The notes below the pieces were generated by a model. The model made no database searches, had not been told where the DNA came from, and worked only from the letters and a program-made list of their open reading frames with translations. DNA of 64,000 nt from Closterium sp. Naga37s-1 (Eukaryota > Streptophyta > Zygnematophyceae > Desmidiales > Closteriaceae), in contig CANJKZ010000010.1 in NCBI GenBank assembly GCA_947471745.1, positions 5,389,001-5,453,000 on the forward strand, given 5' to 3'. Every line of letters starts with the position of its first letter. The stretch's first letter is position 1. This document shows positions 59,536-64,000 of the stretch, one piece after another. A program made the position numbers and the translations under genes.

Positions 59536-62500
59536 ATGACGGGGAACAGTTGCATGGTGTGCGAGACGGTGTTTAAGGACGACAGCAGGTTACAGTCGCA
59601 TGTCGCTAATGGGGCAATTTGTCGCGAGGAGTTGAAGAGGAAACGAGAGAGTCTTTTGTGGGCAGCATATTTGGAAGCCATTGCATGTGACGGAGAGAGT
59701 AGACCTAACACACCACCGGCATCCCGTGTTAAAAATAACGATGGCAGTTTTGTTTCTGCTGCTCCAACAGCTTCGATCCCCGAAGTTAGCCTTGTTGGAG
59801 ACGCGGATACACGACCTGACGGCGAACATGCCGAGTCCTCTGAAGACAGCGAAAGGAAGGAGATCTTTGATACACTGACAGAGTTGTACCTATTCTTCCG
59901 TGACGCCGATCTTTCGTACAGGGAAGTGAACCGTCTGCTGCACATTTTCCGCAATCCGCGCTTCAACCTACGGGCACTCAGACGATGGCGCAACTGGGTG
60001 GACGTGCGACGCTAGGGCATGGCGCGAGCTCCAGCCGACATGGTCCCGTGGAAAACGGAGGAGATAGTGGTGCGGGGCCCCAAAGGAATGCAAATGAAGC
60101 TGCTTCTGCACTTCCGCGACACAGAGTTGGTTCGTAATGGGAGGCCAACGCAGCTAGCGATGTCGTAATGTAGTGTCGGCCGTATGCATTTCCATGGAAT
60201 ACACGCGCTCACACCTGATTCTAACGTGATGCCCGCAGATTTTGAAGAAGCTGGTGCGAACGTTCTCATCGAAGAAGGGGTTCGTTTGGAACCCAAGGAA
60301 GATTCATCGGAAGAAGAATAACGAGAGGGTTTTTGAAGGCCCTGAGACGGGTGATTGGATGCACTCTGCTCAGGTACGAGAATCGGTCAGCCTGTCCCTA
60401 TTTCATGTGTGCAGCAGAACATGCTAGATGCATTCGAATAACCACATCTCACTATTCAGTGCGTTCTACATGGCAGAAGGAGATTAATGACGAAGAGGCA
60501 CTCATTCTAGGCGTGCTGATATACAGTGATAGCACGCAGGCATCACGGAATGGACGGAGGAACGCGTGGCCAGTGCTCATTTCACTTATTAACATACCAG
60601 AGGAATTGCGTGGAGTGGAGCCTGGGCACACATTGGCGGCGGTGCTTCCATTCCCACCTGAGTGGGCATCGCCTACGGAGAAGACGCGCGTTTTCCAGGA
60701 GGCACTAAAGATCATCCTCGCGCCCATCATGCGAGAGTCTACAAGGTACTTGGAGGGGAGGGGGGTGGGGAGGAGTACGCTACGATTGCAAGGGGCTGGG
60801 GGGCACCCCAGCAAGTAGGCAATGTGGGTTGAGTAATGTACATGTTGCATCGACTAACTGCATACCATGTGTGCATCACTACACTGTGCAGCGCTCCAGT
60901 TCGCTTCTTCTACTGCACAGATGCGGACGGGAAGGTGCACAAGGCGGTCCCTTGCCTGTACGGATACCCTGCCGACTTCCCGGAATCCAGCAGAGCATCT
61001 GCGACTCTTCAGCAAGGGTCACATCGGCCATGCGCTAACTGCTATGCAGACAAGGGGGAGTTGACCATGATGGTGGGGAAGGCCGATCCACGTACCCCAG
61101 AGAAGCAGAGGGACATTGTCCGCCAGATACTGGAGTGTAAGAAGAAAGGGGAGGCTGACGAACTGCGGAAGTTATGGTCAACCCATCCGATCGAGGTGTG
61201 TTAGCCGTTGGGTAGTTTGCTGGCTTGTAATACGCGGTGGACTCTTTAACAGCATTGTGTCTTCGGTTGGACCATGCAGTGTGTGCTTCACAGGTGGAAT
61301 TTCGCAGACACAGAGTGGGGCAACGTGTACCTGGCATGCCTGGCAGACACACTGCATGTGCTGGACTCCGGTGTGCTGATCCACATGATGGACACCTACA
61401 TCGAACCGCTTGGAAAGGTTGAGATGAGGCTGCTTGAACGGTGAGCTTGGTGTGGTTGGGTGTGCCAGCGGGACATGCTCTACCATGGGTGGGTTAGTTG
61501 GGTAGTAGCACAGCCTGTGTGCCACCAGATGACCACCTGGAACCATGTATGTGCGCAGCCGCAAGAAGGAGTTCAAGGGAATCACGCCTAGCGTTCTCCT
61601 CCGAATCCCAGGGGGCTCATCGTTCTTCAGTTCCGGCGCAAACTACGCGGCGTTCGAGCACAGGAGCATGATGCAGATAATGCCGATATTGGTGGCTGAC
61701 GAGAGTGCGCTGAAGGGTGGAAAAGAGGGAGAGCTGCGTGCTTTGCAGGTCAAAGCGTTCAGGCTGTTTGCCGTGTTTTACAAGGCCTTTCTGGGGGTGG
61801 ACAGGCACACTCACACAACAATTGCGATTGCCCGTCAGCATGCGATAGCGTGAGTACATATATGCATACTCCGGGTGTTTGGAGGGGGGAATGAGAGCGT
61901 ATGCTAATTGTTTGTGCGGCCAATGTGGTGTAACACACGATGATGTATCGCGTGGTGTGTGTTATCGTGGACGCGTTGGCAGGTTGGTGGAGTTGCTACC
62001 GAGAGCATTTCGAACGCAGGCGTCCCACTGGAGACTCCCAAAGATACACATGATCAGGCATTTACTGGACAACGTTGTGCACCGTGGGATGCCGCACCAC
62101 TATTCCACTGAAATGTGGGAGCGCACGCACAAGGGCACGGTTAAGGGTCCAGTAAGAGGGAGCAACTGGAGCGACATACCACGACGCATTGTGGAGGAGG
62201 AGGTGCAGCGAGAGGTGTACCGTGAGGTGGCGGCAGACGCGGGGGGTGGGCGACAGTACGCGTCCGCTTTGCGCGAGGTGCGTAAGGGTGCATGTGGTAC
62301 CATGCTGGGCATTGAGAGTAGTCCTTTAGTGCGGTTTACCATGGACGAATCGTGCCTCAAACAGTGTGCGGTTTGCTGTGGGAATGCGAGCGTGACGTGC
62401 AGGCAATCAAGACGAGGAAACCCGTGCTTACAAAGAGGTATCGGACCATGCGCATAGGCGGAGTGACGGATCCGGTGTACAATGAGTACATCGCCGCGCT

Positions 62501-63057
62501 GGGAGACGAGATGAAGGGGATGTCAGATGAGTTCAAGGCGTTGGGTCTGGCTACCAACAACGTGCAGGTGAGGTGATTATGTTGTAGCGGTTGGTAACGT
62601 ATCCGGGTTTGACATGTTGGTTGTCACTGCACTCATGATGTTCTGTGATGTTGGATTGGGTACTCTGGTCTGACAGGTGCACACGGCGGTGGCCATTCCG
62701 CGCACAAGAGGAGGAGAGCTGGTGGCCAAAGGGACATTTGTGAAGGCTTCTCCTCGAGAGAGGTGGTATTCGGACGTGGCACTGCTGAACAACAAGAAGG
62801 GGGACTGGTATGCAAGATGTTTGTGCATCTTCAGGGCGGTTGACCTTGATGGGGAGTGGAAGGGGTACGCATATGTGAGGTACTATGAGGGGGCGGGAAC
62901 ATGCAAACTTACAGGGTGCCAGCAGCTGCACAAGAAAGTGGAGAAGGTGAGGTACTCGGTGGTGGAGTTGAGGAGCCTGCAGAGAGTTGTGCACGTGTGC
63001 CCTTCGTACAGTAACAATAAGGTGCAATTAGTGAACAGGTTTTTACTATGTGAGTGA
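59536..63057 (+). pseudogene. Plavaka-like DNA transposase, multi-exon, with an in-frame stop and a frameshift
   Basis: Exons: 59536-60012, continuing after an in-frame TAG (60013-60015) as far as ~60120; 60239-60373; 60477-60745; 60892-61195; 61280-61440; 61559-61849; 61983-62567; 62677-63057. Most junctions are phase-consistent. Domains in order: a C2H2-type finger (CMVCETVFKDDSRLQSHVANG), a helical segment, ERVFEGPETGDWMHSAQ, the Plavaka-type core ILGVLIYSDSTQASRN, NAWPVLISLINIPEELRG and LAAVLPFPPEW, a zinc motif (CANCYADKGEL), then LPKIHMIRHLLDNVVHRGMP with STEMWERTHKGTVKG. The known family likewise has a SDKTQ-type acid motif and a TE-x-x-H block. Defects: the TAG and a one-base shift near 62340. 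Inactive copy, tiny-intron splicing or assembly error are all possible. It would mobilise the surrounding cluster. Confidence 0.78.
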
Positions 63058-63743
63058 CGATGAATGTTGGTTGGGTGGAACGGCAGTGCTGATCCACGCG
63101 TTGGCAAACATTACGTGATACGTTTTAGGTGTGTAGAAGGCAGGATTGATGGGTAGAGGATTGCAGTAGGTGTACGATATTGTGTTCGGAAGTGTTGGGT
63201 TTGTAGGTATGGAGTGTTGCCGTTGGTGAAATGCCATGGACACGGATGATAAAATGTGCACTCATGTCCATGTCAGTATTATGGCCATTTAAAGCATGAG
63301 TATGGCGCACAGATGTTCTATGCGAAGTGTAGATGTTGGTGTTTGAACAAAATGATAATGGTGGTAGTAGTTGGCATATCAGGTCCATAACGGGTACCGG
63401 TACTGTTGACGTTTGTGCGGTCGAGGTTGACGCAATTCAATGTGTGGTGGTGTGAACGACCGAGAACGGGCCGTTGGCTGGGCGGATATGGGTGACGCGT
63501 ACGTGGCGTAGAGGGTGCGAAATGGCCTATCTGAACGTAACAGGTGGGCGTTTCACATGTGTGCGTTATCTTTGAGCGGCGCAGGGGTAGTGTTAGGTTG
63601 GTTGTGTGGCGCATGTCAACCACTGTACGTAGTGTGCGTACAGGAGCAACATGGGGGTACGTTCCGGTAGAGGGAAACATATATAGTACGGGGTCATCCG
63701 GCCTTCTATGCATACTTACCAACCTGGGTGACAGAGTGCTACA
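63058..63743. promoter_or_regulatory. Upstream region of the right-edge gene with a TATA box
   Basis: No gene in this stretch. TATATA at ~63679-63684 lies about 60 bases before the ATG at 63744, in a purine-rich leader (AGAGGGAAAC); a plausible core promoter. Confidence 0.5.
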
Positions 63744-64000
63744 ATGGGTGACCTGAAGGGACTGCTGGCTACCGCGCACCCGGACGACGTGTTCTGCTTC
63801 CACGAGATTAATTTTCTTCCGAGCCGGCTTCCGAAGACATACATTCCGGATAAGCGCAATGGGGCGGAGCGGATTGTCAGCGTCGGCATTCTTTACAACG
63901 CGACGGGGAGTTGTTCCGCGGTGCCTCTGGTGGTTCTATCGCCGTACGATAGGCCCGAGCGCAGGCGGGGGAGGGCGGCATCGCGCCAGGTGGCCGTCCG
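63744..64000 (+). CDS. Unrecognised protein, 5' part only (runs off the right edge)
   Basis: ATG at 63744 opens a frame that continues past the window end, 85 codons visible. Recognisable stretches are HPDDVFCFHEINFLPSRLP and RIVSVGILYNATGSCSAVPL, then a basic end (RPERRRGRAASRQVAV). A TATA box precedes it by ~60 bases. It shares orientation and base composition with the transposase at 59536 and may be another gene of the same element. No family recognised. Confidence 0.5.
   Translation, partial: MGDLKGLLATAHPDDVFCFHEINFLPSRLPKTYIPDKRNGAERIVSVGILYNATGSCSAVPLVVLSPYDRPERRRGRAASRQVAV

Overview
This window reads as nuclear DNA of a eukaryote with many short GT-AG introns, most likely from the green-plant lineage; a streptophyte alga would fit. 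The supports are an intronless F-box/leucine-rich-repeat gene, a hAT transposon with 8-bp target duplications, a non-LTR-type reverse transcriptase, a Plavaka-like transposase and an AP2-like domain next to a Ulp1-type protease. The organism is an inference. No tRNA, rRNA, CRISPR array or bacterial operon was seen.

From 1 to about 52,000 the window is a decaying array of segmental duplications. The repeated theme is a minus-strand gene (an F-box/LRR gene, or a secreted Gly/Met-rich 'GGM' gene) set head-to-head with a plus-strand gene that opens with a short signal-anchor exon. I call the second family the E1-E6 family: E1 signal anchor, E2, E3, E4 (membrane segment), E5 (35 nt), E6 (coiled coil), and in one copy a C-terminal LRR block. 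Relatively complete copies are at 1345-4184 (+), 34817-30607 (-) and 36603-45088 (+). A related relic is at 48939-50627, and E1-only relics lie near 13914, 24860 and 29822. GGM genes are at 11887-10424, 28472-27003 and 47153-45762, with a GGT-type relative at 52067-51095. The F-box/LRR gene is at 23233-20831, and a paralogue begins at base 1 and runs off the left edge.

The array is heavily worked over by minisatellites: 19-bp units at 14.7-16.4 kb, 23-bp units at 16.7-17.8 kb, a 24-bp GT-rich array at 1.7-2.2 kb, and others. It also carries three kinds of insertion. A hAT element occupies 4497-9846, with perfect terminal inverted repeats and 8-bp target duplications. A 608-bp non-autonomous element (4657-5264), also flanked by an 8-bp duplication, is nested inside it. 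A retroelement (about 39690-43940) sits in intron 5 of one E1-E6 gene. Short palindromes of the form TTTTGAG...CTCAAAA recur in or beside local direct duplications.

From about 52,300 to the right edge the sequence changes character, with less low-complexity DNA. It holds a cluster that looks like a large DNA transposon: a minus-strand five-exon nuclear-looking protein (55561-53504), a minus-strand five-exon Ulp1-type cysteine protease carrying an AP2-like domain (58621-56093), a divergent plus-strand Plavaka-like transposase (59536-63057), and the start of another gene (63744 onward). The right end of this element is outside the window.
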